From NCBI RefSeq assembly GCF_014640635.1, contig NZ_BMHI01000007.1:62001-126000 (forward strand): DNA of 64,000 bases, given 5' to 3'. Both the position numbers and the translations under genes were made by a program. Each line of letters starts with the position of its first letter. The first letter of the stretch is position 1. The DNA comes from Flexivirga endophytica. GTDB taxonomy: Bacteria > Actinomycetota > Actinomycetes > Actinomycetales > Dermatophilaceae. The notes beneath the pieces are model-generated. The model was not told the origin of the DNA. It saw only the letters and a program-made list of their open reading frames with translations, and did no database searches. Of this stretch, positions 7,746 through 16,961 are shown piece by piece.

Positions 7746-9860
7746 TCAGGACACCCCGAGACCCAAGGCGTCCAGCTTCTGCTCGAGATAGGGAGTGAGC
7801 GTGCGGGCGTAGGTCGCGGTCATGTGCGAGGCGTCGAAGTAGACCGTGACACCGCCGATGACCGCGGGGCAGGTGGTCGCGGTGCAGAAGTACTTCGTCA
7901 AGTCGATGGTGTGCACGCCCTTCACACCGGCTGCGGCCGCCGTATAGGGGTAATACCACTTCCAGGACGACGGTGTGCCGGCACACTTGTCGTTCTCACC
8001 GGCGTGCTCCGCCAGACAGTCGGGGACGTTCTGCATGGTGTTGCCGGGGTAGGGCAGGTCGTGGATCAGCACGATGGGGGTTCCGTCGGCGGCCCACTTC
8101 TTCAGATAGGTGTGGAAGCCGGCTCGGGCCGCCTTCTCACTGGACGGCCAGTCGTTCTTGCCCTCCGCCTGCACGGACTCCCGGTTGGAGCTGATGATCA
8201 GGTCGTACTGCCCGTGCGCCGTCTGATCCAGCACCCATTTGCCGTACGCCTGGCAGTTGTCCGTCATCTCCTTGGTGTCGAACTTCTGCCGGGTGTCGCT
8301 CGGTGCGCACTGCGAGACCAGGTAGGTCGTGATCGACCAGTTGTTCTTCTTCGCCAGCTCGTTCAGCGCAGGCTGCCAGTGACCGGCGTGCGAGTTGCCG
8401 ACCAGCGCAACCTTGATCGACCCGTTGCCGTAGTGGCACTTCGGGCGCTTGGTGAACGGCCGGTACGCCCAGCAGCCGTCCGCATAGGCGACCTCCTTGT
8501 CGTCCTTCGCGGCGTCCGGAGAAGGCACCGGGGTTGCCGCCGGGTCCTGCGGGCACGCACGGAAGCCCTTCGCCATGGATGCTGCACCGAAGCACGGGCC
8601 GGCATCGGAGATCGCGGCCTCGGCCGACCGCTGCTCAGCCTGGATGTGCACGTTGCCGGCCCACCACCAGCCACCGGCGGCCAGCGCCAGAGCCGCCATC
8701 GCGACCGCGCCGTACCGGTAGGTGTTGGCCAGCACCCGTGGCGTGCGCTTCTGACGGAACACATCCTCGACGTACTTCTTGAACAGCGCGGCCAGCACGA
8801 CCGAGCCGACCAGGGCGGCGCAGCGGTCGAGGAGACCGAGGTGCCCGCTGACATAGGGCAGCAGCGCGATGACCGGCCAGTGCACCAGATAGAGCGAGTA
8901 GGAGATGTCACCGAGGAACTGCACCGGCCGCAGACCGAGCAGCTGCCCGAGGAGCGTGGTGTCCTTCGGGCTGCAGCCCAGCACGAGCGCCGTGCCGACC
9001 GTCGGCAACAGGGCGGAGTAGCCGGGGAACGGCATACTGCCGACATACATGAACCCGGTGATCAGGATCGCCGCAATGCCCAGCCAGCTCAGCGCGGTCC
9101 GGGCCCACAGCGGCAGCCGGCCGACGAACGTGACCGGGAGGATCGCGACCATGCCGCCGAGGGCGAGTTCCCACACCCGCGTCGGCGTCACGAAGTAGGC
9201 CCCGGACGGGTTGGTCGCGGTGTACCGGATCGAATAGACGAGGGACGCCACGAACACGGCGCCCAGCACCGTCATCAACCGGACCGTCGCCCTGGCGGTC
9301 GCCGACGACGAGGTCGCCTTCCGGTAGGCCCACCAGGTCGCGAACGCCATGAGGAACGGCCAGACGATGTAGAACTGCTCCTCCACCGACAACGACCAGT
9401 AGTGCTGCAGCGGACTCGGGGCGCTGTCCTCGGCAAGGTAGTTGACGCTGTTCCCGGCGAGGACCCAGTTCTCGACGTAGAAGATGCTGGCGATCGTCTC
9501 GCGGGCCGTGCCGATCCACATCGTCGACGGCGCGATCAATCGGGTCGCGACGCCGGTCGCCAGCAGGACGACCAGCGCGGCCGGCACCAGCCGGCGGATG
9601 CGCCGCGCCCAGAAGCCGGCGAAGTCGCGCCCGGAACGCGGCGGTGACTTCAACAGGACCGCGGTCATCAGGAATCCGGAGATGACGAAGAAGACGTCGA
9701 CACCCGCGAATCCGCCGGTCAACCGGTTGGGCCAGACGTGGTAGATCACCACGAGCAGGACGGCAATGGTGCGCAGCCCTTGGATGTCCGGCCGGAAACC
9801 CCGCGCGCTTCCCACGGTGCCGGCTTCGGAAGCGTCCGGTCGGGCGGTAGTCGTCGTCAC
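7746..9860 (-). CDS. OatA-like acyltransferase: AT3 membrane domain plus SGNH domain
   Basis: The N-terminal half is an acyltransferase-3 domain with about ten membrane helices. It starts with RPDIQGLRTIAVLLVVIYHV and contains FFVISGFLM, SLSVEEQFYIVWP and DISYSLYLVHWP. The C-terminal half is an extracytoplasmic SGNH hydrolase-like domain with the nucleophile block VALVGNSHAGHW and the Asp/His block FDASHMTATY. Such fusions O-acetylate peptidoglycan or cell-surface polymers outside the membrane. The start is uncertain: a GTG at 9860 is chosen (704 residues), with a TTG at 9872 possible, and neither has a clear ribosome site. It lies between the exporter and the TagF-like genes, so a wall polymer is the likely acceptor. 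Confidence 0.9.
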   Translation of the reverse strand: MTTTTARPDASEAGTVGSARGFRPDIQGLRTIAVLLVVIYHVWPNRLTGGFAGVDVFFVISGFLMTAVLLKSPPRSGRDFAGFWARRIRRLVPAALVVLLATGVATRLIAPSTMWIGTARETIASIFYVENWVLAGNSVNYLAEDSAPSPLQHYWSLSVEEQFYIVWPFLMAFATWWAYRKATSSSATARATVRLMTVLGAVFVASLVYSIRYTATNPSGAYFVTPTRVWELALGGMVAILPVTFVGRLPLWARTALSWLGIAAILITGFMYVGSMPFPGYSALLPTVGTALVLGCSPKDTTLLGQLLGLRPVQFLGDISYSLYLVHWPVIALLPYVSGHLGLLDRCAALVGSVVLAALFKKYVEDVFRQKRTPRVLANTYRYGAVAMAALALAAGGWWWAGNVHIQAEQRSAEAAISDAGPCFGAASMAKGFRACPQDPAATPVPSPDAAKDDKEVAYADGCWAYRPFTKRPKCHYGNGSIKVALVGNSHAGHWQPALNELAKKNNWSITTYLVSQCAPSDTRQKFDTKEMTDNCQAYGKWVLDQTAHGQYDLIISSNRESVQAEGKNDWPSSEKAARAGFHTYLKKWAADGTPIVLIHDLPYPGNTMQNVPDCLAEHAGENDKCAGTPSSWKWYYPYTAAAAGVKGVHTIDLTKYFCTATTCPAVIGGVTVYFDASHMTATYARTLTPYLEQKLDALGLGVS

Positions 9861-10061
9861 GGCCGTCAACAATAATGGCCGGCTACGGTCGAACGGTCCA
9901 TCGGGAGCCTTCCGGTGTGTGATCAGTACCTCAACGGCCCTACTTCGCCGAGCTGACGGTCAGGCCACGACGCGGTCGCGATATTTCAACGGCGACGTGA
10001 ACACGGGGTAGCCTGACCCGGCCTGCCAGTCACCGTGGACCGAGTGATCGGGGCCCGCCGA

Positions 10062-10092
10062 GACGGTCCGAGAAGACAAGACGATCCGAGAA
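10062..10092. repeat. Short direct repeat in front of the GT2-TagF gene
   Basis: GACGGTCCGAGAA (10062-10074) and GACGATCCGAGAA (10080-10092) match at 12 of 13 positions with an 18-bp period, ending 12 bases before the TTG start at 10105. It may be a regulator site or just a leader duplication. Confidence 0.5.
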
Positions 10093-10104
10093 AGTGAGAC
10101 GTAG

Positions 10105-12735
10105 TTGAGCAAAGGACGCACGAAGTTCAGCGTCGTGGTGCCGATGTTCCGCACGGAGAAGTTCCTGGGCGAGTTGCTGCAGAGCTTCGACGCCCAACGC
10201 CGTGGCGACTACGAACTCGAATTCATCTTCGTCGACGACGGGTCGGACGACGCCTCGGCCGATGTGGCCCAGGCCTGGCTCGACCGGTCCGGCCGCGCGG
10301 GCCAGGTGATCCGCCAGGAGAACGGCGGCGTCTCCCGAGCCCGCAACCGCGGCATCGCGGCGGCGACCGGCACCTGGATAACCTTTCCCGACTCGGACGA
10401 TCTGCTCAGCGACGGCTACTTCGCCGAAGCGGCCGCGGCCGTGCACGCGGCGACGTCCGACGTCGTCCTGCTCAGCGCGAACGTTTGGCGCTACGAGGAA
10501 GCCAGCGGCAAGCGCGCCGACGTACATCCGCTGCGACTGAAGTTCCGGGACGACGTCGGTGCGGTGGACCTCGCCGAGCGGCCCAGCTTCATCCAGACGC
10601 AGGCCGCCTCCGCGTTCTTCCGGCTGGACGTCATCCGCGAGCACGACATCGCGTTCGTCGAGGGTCTGCGGGTCGCCGAGGACGCGGTCTTCGCCTCCAC
10701 CTACCTGCTGTCCGCGCCGACCACGATCGTGGTGCCGCTGCGCAAGTCGATCTACTACTACCGTCGCCGGGCGGACGCGACGTCGGCGGCCGACTCCTAC
10801 AAGACCAACCCGGACTTCTACTTCGGACGGTTCGTCCGTGGCTACCTGCCGCTGCTGGAACTCGCCAAGTCCCACGGCGACATACCGCGGTGGCTGGAGA
10901 ACATCATCCTCTACGACCTGAGCTGGTACTTCCCGCGGGAGATGAACAAGGACCGCAAGGCGACCCACCTCACCGATGCCGAGCGGGCCAAGGCGATCGA
11001 GCTGCTGCGGGCCGTGCTGCGCCAGCTCAAGGCTTCGACGATCGTCAACTACCGGCTTACGGCGATCTCCCCCGAGGTCCGCGCGCTGATGCTCACCCTC
11101 GGTGACAACCCACTCCCCGAGGTGGGGACCGTCCGCCTCGCCAAGAACGTCGCCGGGTCGTTCGAGATCTGCTACCTCTTCCGCGACGAGCTGCCGACCG
11201 AGCTCATCGAGAGCGACGGCAGCACCGTCACGCCGGTGACTGCCAAGACCCGCAAGCTCGACTACTTCGGCCAGGAACTGCTGCGCGAGCGCATCATCCG
11301 CCTACCCGAGCTCGCCGACATACGCATCAGCCTGGACGGCCGTTACCGGCCGCTGCAGTACGGCGGCTACTACCTCGGATCGTCCGAGGCCACCGCGGCG
11401 CGCGTGCGGTTGAGTGCGGCGGCCCCGCTCAAGACGACCGCGCTGTGGCGGCAGATGGCGATCCGCTGCGCGGCTGAGGTGGTCTGCTACACCAAGGCGC
11501 CGATCCCCGCGCCGACCGCGGTCAGCAAGGGCGCTGCGCTGCGCCGTCAGCGTTATCGCGCGTTCATCCGCAACCTCGCCAAGACACCACGGTTCGCCGA
11601 CAAGTACCGCGACGCCTGGCTGGTCATGGACCGGGTGGCCTCCGGCCACGACAACGGCGAATACCTCTACGAACACCTGCGCACCGAGCGTCCCGACATC
11701 AACGCCTGGTTCGTGATCCAGAAGGGGACTCCCGAGTGGGATCGATTGAGCGGTCTGGGTTTTCGGCTGATCCCCTATCGCAGTGTCGAGCACAAGGTCG
11801 CGCTGCAGTGCGCCGCGGTGGTCGCCTCGTCCCAGCTGGACGTGGAGATCGTCGAGCCGACGCCGGCCGACTTCTACCGCCACAAGCGTCGCCCTTGGCG
11901 GTTCGTCTACCTGCAGCACGGCGTGCTGCAGCACAACCTGGCCCACTGGTTCAACGGCAAGGACATCGACCTGCTGACCACCGCGAGCGTCGACGAGCAC
12001 GCATCGATCGTTGAGGACGGCGGCACCTACCGGCTGACAGCGGACAGCGTTGTCATGACCGGCTTCCCACGGCACGACGCCATCCTGAAGGCGGCCGAGG
12101 GGCACCCCTACGACCAGCGCTCGGTCGTTCTGGTCGCCCCGACGTGGCGTGACAGCCTCTTCCTGCCGAAGGCGTCCTTCGCGGCCCGGCGCAAGTTGCG
12201 GGACCCGTTCCTCGAGACCGACTACGGGCGCAACTGGATGGGCCTGTTGACGCATCCCGCGCTCAAGCAACTCGCCGACGAGGAGAACGCGGAGATCGTC
12301 TACCTGCCGCACCCGAACTTCCGCGGCAACACCCCCGAGGTCACCTACCCCGACCACGTGACGGTGATCGACTCCACCCCCGACATCCACGAGCTCATGG
12401 CGCGAGCCCGAGTGACCGTGACCGACTATTCGTCGATCTTCTTCGACGCGGCGTTGGCGGGATCACGCATCGTCTACTTCCAGTTCGACCAGGAGACGTT
12501 CCTCAACGGTTCGCACTCCTACCTGCCGGGCTACTGGGACTACGACGTGCACGGGTTCGGTCCGATCAGCACCCAACTGGACGACGCAGCGAAGCTGACC
12601 AACGAGGCCTACACCGCGCAGGGCGGGCAATGGCCACAGTTGTTCGCCGACCGCATCGCCCGCACCTTGCCGCTCGCCGACGGCAAGTCGGCCGACCGCA
12701 TCACCGAGCTGATCGAGTCGAAGTTCAGGGTCTGA
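10105..12735 (+). CDS. GT2 glycosyltransferase fused to TagF-like polyolphosphate transferase
   Basis: The protein has 876 residues and two catalytic modules. Residues 1-230 form a GT-A family 2 glycosyltransferase with FSVVVPMFRTEKFL, the DXD-type FVDDGSDD and FPDSDDLLSDGYF. From about residue 500 to the end is a CDP-glycerol/CDP-ribitol glycerophosphotransferase domain (TagF/TarL, GT-B-like). It has RDAWLVMDR, LQHGVLQHNLAHWFNG, VLVAPTWRDS and the donor-site motif TDYSSIFFDAAL. The start is a TTG, since the sequence before it carries no coding signal. The enzyme probably adds a sugar and a polyol-phosphate chain to a lipid carrier at the inner membrane face. It ends 18 bases from the convergent gene at 12754. 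Confidence 0.92.
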   Translation: MSKGRTKFSVVVPMFRTEKFLGELLQSFDAQRRGDYELEFIFVDDGSDDASADVAQAWLDRSGRAGQVIRQENGGVSRARNRGIAAATGTWITFPDSDDLLSDGYFAEAAAAVHAATSDVVLLSANVWRYEEASGKRADVHPLRLKFRDDVGAVDLAERPSFIQTQAASAFFRLDVIREHDIAFVEGLRVAEDAVFASTYLLSAPTTIVVPLRKSIYYYRRRADATSAADSYKTNPDFYFGRFVRGYLPLLELAKSHGDIPRWLENIILYDLSWYFPREMNKDRKATHLTDAERAKAIELLRAVLRQLKASTIVNYRLTAISPEVRALMLTLGDNPLPEVGTVRLAKNVAGSFEICYLFRDELPTELIESDGSTVTPVTAKTRKLDYFGQELLRERIIRLPELADIRISLDGRYRPLQYGGYYLGSSEATAARVRLSAAAPLKTTALWRQMAIRCAAEVVCYTKAPIPAPTAVSKGAALRRQRYRAFIRNLAKTPRFADKYRDAWLVMDRVASGHDNGEYLYEHLRTERPDINAWFVIQKGTPEWDRLSGLGFRLIPYRSVEHKVALQCAAVVASSQLDVEIVEPTPADFYRHKRRPWRFVYLQHGVLQHNLAHWFNGKDIDLLTTASVDEHASIVEDGGTYRLTADSVVMTGFPRHDAILKAAEGHPYDQRSVVLVAPTWRDSLFLPKASFAARRKLRDPFLETDYGRNWMGLLTHPALKQLADEENAEIVYLPHPNFRGNTPEVTYPDHVTVIDSTPDIHELMARARVTVTDYSSIFFDAALAGSRIVYFQFDQETFLNGSHSYLPGYWDYDVHGFGPISTQLDDAAKLTNEAYTAQGGQWPQLFADRIARTLPLADGKSADRITELIESKFRV

Positions 12736-12753
12736 CCAAAATCGCGGGGCAGG

Positions 12754-14478
12754 TCACTCGGTGATCGACGCCGAGATCCCCAGGTCCTCCCTGGCGCAGT
12801 CGACGAAACGCTGCGCCGGGCCACCGGGATGGTCCTCTCCCAGGTAGTAGGACTTCACAGCGTGTCGCTCGGTCGCCCGGGAATCACTGACCAGCAACTC
12901 GTCCAGCACCTCGTCGAGATCGTCCATCCCGTCCGCACCGGCCCGGAGCACGTAGGCCGCCCGGGCCATCGGGAAGCGCTGGACGAACGCGGTCGGCTCG
13001 CGGTGGACCGCGACCATCGCAAAGGGTTTTTCGGTCTGCAGGTAGTCGCTGACGACGCTCGACACGTCGGAGACCATCGCGTCGGAGGCGTTGAAGCAGT
13101 CGACGATGCTCATGTCACGCTCGACCTCCTCGCCATACAGATGCCGTCGGCCGGTCCGTTGTGCGTCGACAGCCAGTGCCTCGCGAACGGCCTGCGCCAT
13201 GGCGGCAGTCCGTGCCGACCTGTTGGTGTAGGGGTGCGGCCGGAAGATGACCCGGCAGCCCCTCTCCGCCAGCCTGCCGACCAGCTCGGCGCCCCACGGC
13301 AACGATGAGTAGTCCGACTCCTGATAGAAGCCGGACCACGTCGGTGCGTAGAGCACGGTGGGTGGGTGATCCGCGGGATCGGCAGCTCCGATCTGCAGAC
13401 CATCCAGTTGCGGCCGGCCGACCACGCGGAAGAAGTCCGGCTGCGTCGGCACGCCGTTCTGCTCGAAGCGATCGATGGCTGCCTGCCCGGCGACATAGTT
13501 GCGGTCGTAGATCCGCAGCACCGGGTTGCTGCTGGCGACCTTGTCACTGTCCCCGTGGTTGAGCTGGATGTGCAGCCGACTCGTGTGGTGGATCAGGTGG
13601 TTGTTGAGCAGGGCGGTGTTGACGTAGAAGACGGCCTTGAGGGAGGGCACCATGACCGCGTCGAGTTCCTTCATCTTCTCGCGCAGCACCAAGGGCCGGT
13701 CGGTCAGCGCCCGGATGTCGTCGAAGTTCTCCCGGGAGCGGACCACCACGACATACGGGGCACCGATGCGGTCGAGATAGGGCAGCCACATCGACACCTG
13801 GTATGCCGCCTGCTCCGGACCGGACCAGTGCAGCGCGAACAACGGCTGCAGCGCCGAAAGGGCCTCCGGCAACTGACGATTCGCTTCGCTGCGGGACCGA
13901 AGCCGGCGCAGCAGATCCAGCAGGGCGAGCACGCCGAGAACGGCCCAACCGAGCACAGCCACTTCGAAGACCCACAGCAGACCGGGGGCGACGGCTCCGG
14001 CGACGACCCCGATCCCGAGGGCCACCAGCGAGACGAGGACCAGGACGTCATACCCGAAACGCGGACCGGTGGTCACGGTGACGCCGGGGAGTCCGGCGAC
14101 CGTCGGCACCAGTGCCTGGTCCAGCGGGGTGATCAGCAACCCGACGGACAGCAGCACCGCGGCAACCATCGCCGTCCAGCCGACGAGCCCGTCATACGAA
14201 CCGTGCTGCAACGTCAGGACGACGACGGAAGCAGCGAGGAGCAGCCGCGCCGCGACACACGTGCCGACGGACTGCGCCGACCGCAAGCGGCCGGCCAGGC
14301 TGTCCCGCAACTGCCAGACGAGGAGGGCGATCAGCAGTCCCGCCAGAGTCAGGCTGAGCACCGCCGGGCCGTCGGCGGCCGCGACCGTCAGCACACCGAA
14401 CGCGAGCAGTGCCGCAATGGCGGGCCAGACGTCGAATCGTCGTAGGTGTCGGTCTGCTGCTGTGAGCACCCGTAGCAT
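12754..14478 (-). CDS. Membrane-anchored TagF-like glycerophosphotransferase
   Basis: The protein has 574 residues from the ATG at 14478. The N-terminal 210 residues hold about six hydrophobic helices. After RRLRSRSEANRQLPEA comes a CDP-glycerol glycerophosphotransferase fold. It contains LHIQLNHGDSDK, FRVVGRPQ, VLYAPTWSGFY, IFRPHPYTNRS and the donor-site block AMVSDVSSVVSDYLQ. The mixed membrane and TagF architecture is found in actinobacterial teichoic-acid clusters. It is probably a primase or polymerase of polyol phosphate, partner of the 10105 enzyme and downstream of the CDP-ribitol synthase-like gene on the same strand. A 66-bp hairpin repeat lies in the 145-bp gap to that gene. Confidence 0.87.
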   Translation of the reverse strand: MLRVLTAADRHLRRFDVWPAIAALLAFGVLTVAAADGPAVLSLTLAGLLIALLVWQLRDSLAGRLRSAQSVGTCVAARLLLAASVVVLTLQHGSYDGLVGWTAMVAAVLLSVGLLITPLDQALVPTVAGLPGVTVTTGPRFGYDVLVLVSLVALGIGVVAGAVAPGLLWVFEVAVLGWAVLGVLALLDLLRRLRSRSEANRQLPEALSALQPLFALHWSGPEQAAYQVSMWLPYLDRIGAPYVVVVRSRENFDDIRALTDRPLVLREKMKELDAVMVPSLKAVFYVNTALLNNHLIHHTSRLHIQLNHGDSDKVASSNPVLRIYDRNYVAGQAAIDRFEQNGVPTQPDFFRVVGRPQLDGLQIGAADPADHPPTVLYAPTWSGFYQESDYSSLPWGAELVGRLAERGCRVIFRPHPYTNRSARTAAMAQAVREALAVDAQRTGRRHLYGEEVERDMSIVDCFNASDAMVSDVSSVVSDYLQTEKPFAMVAVHREPTAFVQRFPMARAAYVLRAGADGMDDLDEVLDELLVSDSRATERHAVKSYYLGEDHPGGPAQRFVDCAREDLGISASITE

Positions 14479-14501
14479 CAGCGTCCCCGATCGCTCGCCT
14501 C

Positions 14502-14567
14502 GAGGCTTATTCTGTGTTGGCGTTGCGAGTCGCAAGCTCCCTGCAACGCCAACACAGTCCAAGCCTC
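14502..14567. repeat. Long hairpin repeat, copy R1
   Basis: The outer stem GAGGCTT (14502-14508) pairs with AAGCCTC (14561-14567). The inner perfect 15-bp stem (14512-14526 with 14543-14557) encloses a 16-nt loop containing TCGCAAGCTC. Copy R3 at 36797 has the same layout with compensatory base changes. The flank to 14585 also matches a fragment at 16862-16888. Confidence 0.85.
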
Positions 14568-14623
14568 CTGTGCTTGCTCTGAATAAAATTCCGCGTGCCG
14601 GTTGAATCCCCGTTGCCGGGAGG

Positions 14624-16027
14624 TCACGATCCCGTCGATGCCGCGCCCGGATCGGTCGACGCGGGCAGCTTGCGGCGCACGTCGATGACGGCACCGGTCA
14701 GCTCCGACGCCAGCACCGCCAGCGATGCCTCCGCCACCTGCTCGGCGGACAACAAGGTCCCTGGCGGCTCCTCGCCGAACGCGGCGAGCCGCATCGGTGT
14801 CGCTGCGCGCTCGGGGTTGATGACATTGACCTTGACGTTGTCGCCGGCCCACTCCTCCGACAGCGCCTGCGTCAGGTTGACCACGGCCGCCTTCGTCGAC
14901 GAGTAGAGCGCGTAGTTCTCCCGGCCGCGCGTGTATGACGACGACGTGAAGTTGAGCAGGTGGCCGCCGGACTTCTTCAGGTAGGGGTATGCCGCTCGGG
15001 CGACGTTGACCGGCGCCATGTAGTTGACGTTGATCACCTTGGCGACCTCGTCAGGAGTGACGTCGGCCAGCCTGCCGATGTGCAGCACACCGGCGGTCAG
15101 CACCACCGCGTCGATCTGACCGTGCTCCTGCACGGTCTTCTCGAACGCCTGCGCGATCTCGTCCGGGTCCTCCACGTGCAGGCCCGTCGTCGAGCGTCCG
15201 TGCGCGACCACTTCGGCGCCGAGACCCCGCGCCAGCCGGTCGATCTCGGCTCCGATGCCGTAGCTGCCCCCCAGGACGACGATCGTCTTTCCCTGGAAGT
15301 GCTGCTTCAGGTCACCGTCCGGCAGCGGTGCTTCCTGCGTGCCCAGCTGGAAGAACTTGTCGACGATGTACATGTCGAGCGGGTAGGTGACCTTCATGTT
15401 GCGGTCGGAGCCCTGGATCGTCTTGGTCTTGACGTCGGGCAGGTACTTGATGACCACCCCACAGTCGTCGGTCGCGGAGAAGTAGGGGTCCTCCGCCGCG
15501 AGCTCGTATGCCGAGCGCAGCACCGACAGCTTGAAACCCTGCGGCGTCTGCCCGCGACGCAGGAAGCTGCGCTCGGGGATGTGTGTGATGATCTCGTCCT
15601 CGTCGACCGCGACGATGGTGTCGGCCGACGGGATGACCACGTCGACCGCGTTGTAGCTGTCCAACGCTGCGGCACAGTCCTTCAGGATCCGGCCGTCGAC
15701 CAGCGGACGGACGGCGTCGTGCAGCAGGATCTTGGCCTCGTCCTCCTCGATCGCGGTGAGGACGCGCATGGTGGTCTCGTTGCGGGTGGACCCGCCTTCC
15801 AGGATCCGGGAGACCTTCGGGTACTTCTCCCCCAGGATCGTCGCGGTCTGCTCGGCCCAGCCAGGGGTGACCATCACGATCATCTCGTCGATGACCGGCG
15901 AATCGTGCAGCGCGGCGACGGTGTGCTCGAGAATCGTCTTGCCGGAGACCTTGACCATCTGCTTGGGGACACTGAGCCCCAGCCGTGCGCCAACGCCACC
16001 AGCCAGCACAACTCCATACGTCTTCAC
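14624..16027 (-). CDS. Bifunctional cytidylyltransferase/SDR reductase, CDP-ribitol synthase-like
   Basis: The protein has 467 residues from the GTG at 16027, which has GGGAG upstream. Residues 1-230 form an IspD/TarI-type cytidylyltransferase, with nucleotide loop LAGGVGARLGLSVPKQ, VIPSADTI and the RGQTPQGFK block. Residues about 235-460 form a short-chain dehydrogenase with TIVVLGGSYGIGAEI and the catalytic YALYSSTK. This fusion matches Haemophilus influenzae Bcs1/Acs1, which reduces ribulose-5-phosphate and makes CDP-ribitol; this assignment is from family knowledge. It would supply the donor for the TagF-like enzymes. An MEP-pathway IspD is less likely because of the reductase fusion and the context. 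Confidence 0.88.
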   Translation of the reverse strand: MKTYGVVLAGGVGARLGLSVPKQMVKVSGKTILEHTVAALHDSPVIDEMIVMVTPGWAEQTATILGEKYPKVSRILEGGSTRNETTMRVLTAIEEDEAKILLHDAVRPLVDGRILKDCAAALDSYNAVDVVIPSADTIVAVDEDEIITHIPERSFLRRGQTPQGFKLSVLRSAYELAAEDPYFSATDDCGVVIKYLPDVKTKTIQGSDRNMKVTYPLDMYIVDKFFQLGTQEAPLPDGDLKQHFQGKTIVVLGGSYGIGAEIDRLARGLGAEVVAHGRSTTGLHVEDPDEIAQAFEKTVQEHGQIDAVVLTAGVLHIGRLADVTPDEVAKVINVNYMAPVNVARAAYPYLKKSGGHLLNFTSSSYTRGRENYALYSSTKAAVVNLTQALSEEWAGDNVKVNVINPERAATPMRLAAFGEEPPGTLLSAEQVAEASLAVLASELTGAVIDVRRKLPASTDPGAASTGS

Positions 16028-16224
16028 GCGGTACTCCCATTCATTGAGTCGGCAGCCGAAATTCGCCACACCCGGTCGGCGTCGTGTCCACCCGCCCTGG
16101 TCCCCTGCACCGGGTGGGCGCGAGTTTAACAAGGGGTGGACAGCAGGGGGACGGGCTCGTTCCTATCGTTCACCACGGCGCACCGTATCCAGCGTTCATG
16201 TGGCTGCCGTTTAGGATCTGGCGG

Positions 16225-16857
16225 ATGACCGCATCGAACTCGCCTCGGATGTCGGCACGCCTGTCCACCGCCGGCGCGGCCGCCCTGGTGCTCACCGGCG
16301 TCGCCGCGTGCTCCAGCTCCGGCGGCACGACCCCGACGTCGAGCGCCCACGTGTCGGTCCCGACCACCGTGACGGCGGCACCGACGCCCACGCCGAGCAC
16401 CTCGGCGCCGGACGGCAGCCTCACCAGCAGCGACAAGACGTTCTCCCTGGTGGCGCCGACGGGGTGGAAGAAGCTGACGGCGAAGCCCGCGACGCTCGCG
16501 CTCAAGGCGCCGAAGCCTCAGGACCAGGTGACGACGAACTTCAACGTCGTGGTGCAGAGTCCGCAGCCGGTGCCCGCGCTGGACGACGTGGTCACCCAGG
16601 CGGAGATCGCCTGGCGCCAGCAGGGCGTGCACATCAAGGACAAGCCGGACCGGACGATCGGCGGCCTGCCGGCGCGCGGCTACACCTTCGATCGCAAGGC
16701 GCAGGGCGCGGAGTTCACCCAGACCCAGTACTTCGTGGTGTTCCGCAGTCACGTCTACTCGATGACCATGACGAGCGCTTCGAGCTCCGAGGCGTCCGCA
16801 GGCGCGGACCAGGCGCTGAGTGCGATCTTCTCGACCTGGGCGTGGAAACAGCGCTGA
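16225..16857 (+). CDS. Secreted lipoprotein, LpqN/PsbP-like
   Basis: The protein has 210 residues. The signal peptide ends in the lipobox GVAAC, with Cys about 34 residues from the first ATG (16225); a second ATG at 16249 is possible. A Thr/Pro/Ser-rich spacer follows, then a domain starting at DKTFSLVAPTGWKKL. That pattern is common to PsbP/MOG1-like lipoproteins such as mycobacterial LpqN/LpqT. It is a membrane-anchored extracytoplasmic protein of unknown role. It is monocistronic, and a fragment of the hairpin repeat family begins five bases after its stop. Confidence 0.8.
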   Translation: MTASNSPRMSARLSTAGAAALVLTGVAACSSSGGTTPTSSAHVSVPTTVTAAPTPTPSTSAPDGSLTSSDKTFSLVAPTGWKKLTAKPATLALKAPKPQDQVTTNFNVVVQSPQPVPALDDVVTQAEIAWRQQGVHIKDKPDRTIGGLPARGYTFDRKAQGAEFTQTQYFVVFRSHVYSMTMTSASSSEASAGADQALSAIFSTWAWKQR

Positions 16858-16861
16858 ACTC

Positions 16862-16888
16862 TATTCAGAATGAGCACAGGAGGCTTGG
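16862..16888. repeat. Fragment of the hairpin repeat family, copy R2
   Basis: These 27 bases, ending in GCACAGGAGGCTTGG, match the minus strand of 14559-14585 at 24 of 27 positions. The paired half of the hairpin is missing, so this is a partial or truncated copy. Confidence 0.7.
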
Positions 16889-16961
16889 CTTTCCGACATC
16901 CCGCGGTGTCAGGGCGGTGCTCGCTCCCTCGTCCGGACCGTCGTCATGCGACGATGGCAGG

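Noticed and set aside
7824-9647. 607-residue plus-strand open frame
   Set aside because: It is antisense to the OatA-like gene and has no recognisable motif.
14502-14567. Known riboswitch upstream of the TagF-like gene
   Set aside because: The layout does not match any riboswitch class I know, and the related copy R3 lies in the opposite orientation to its gene.
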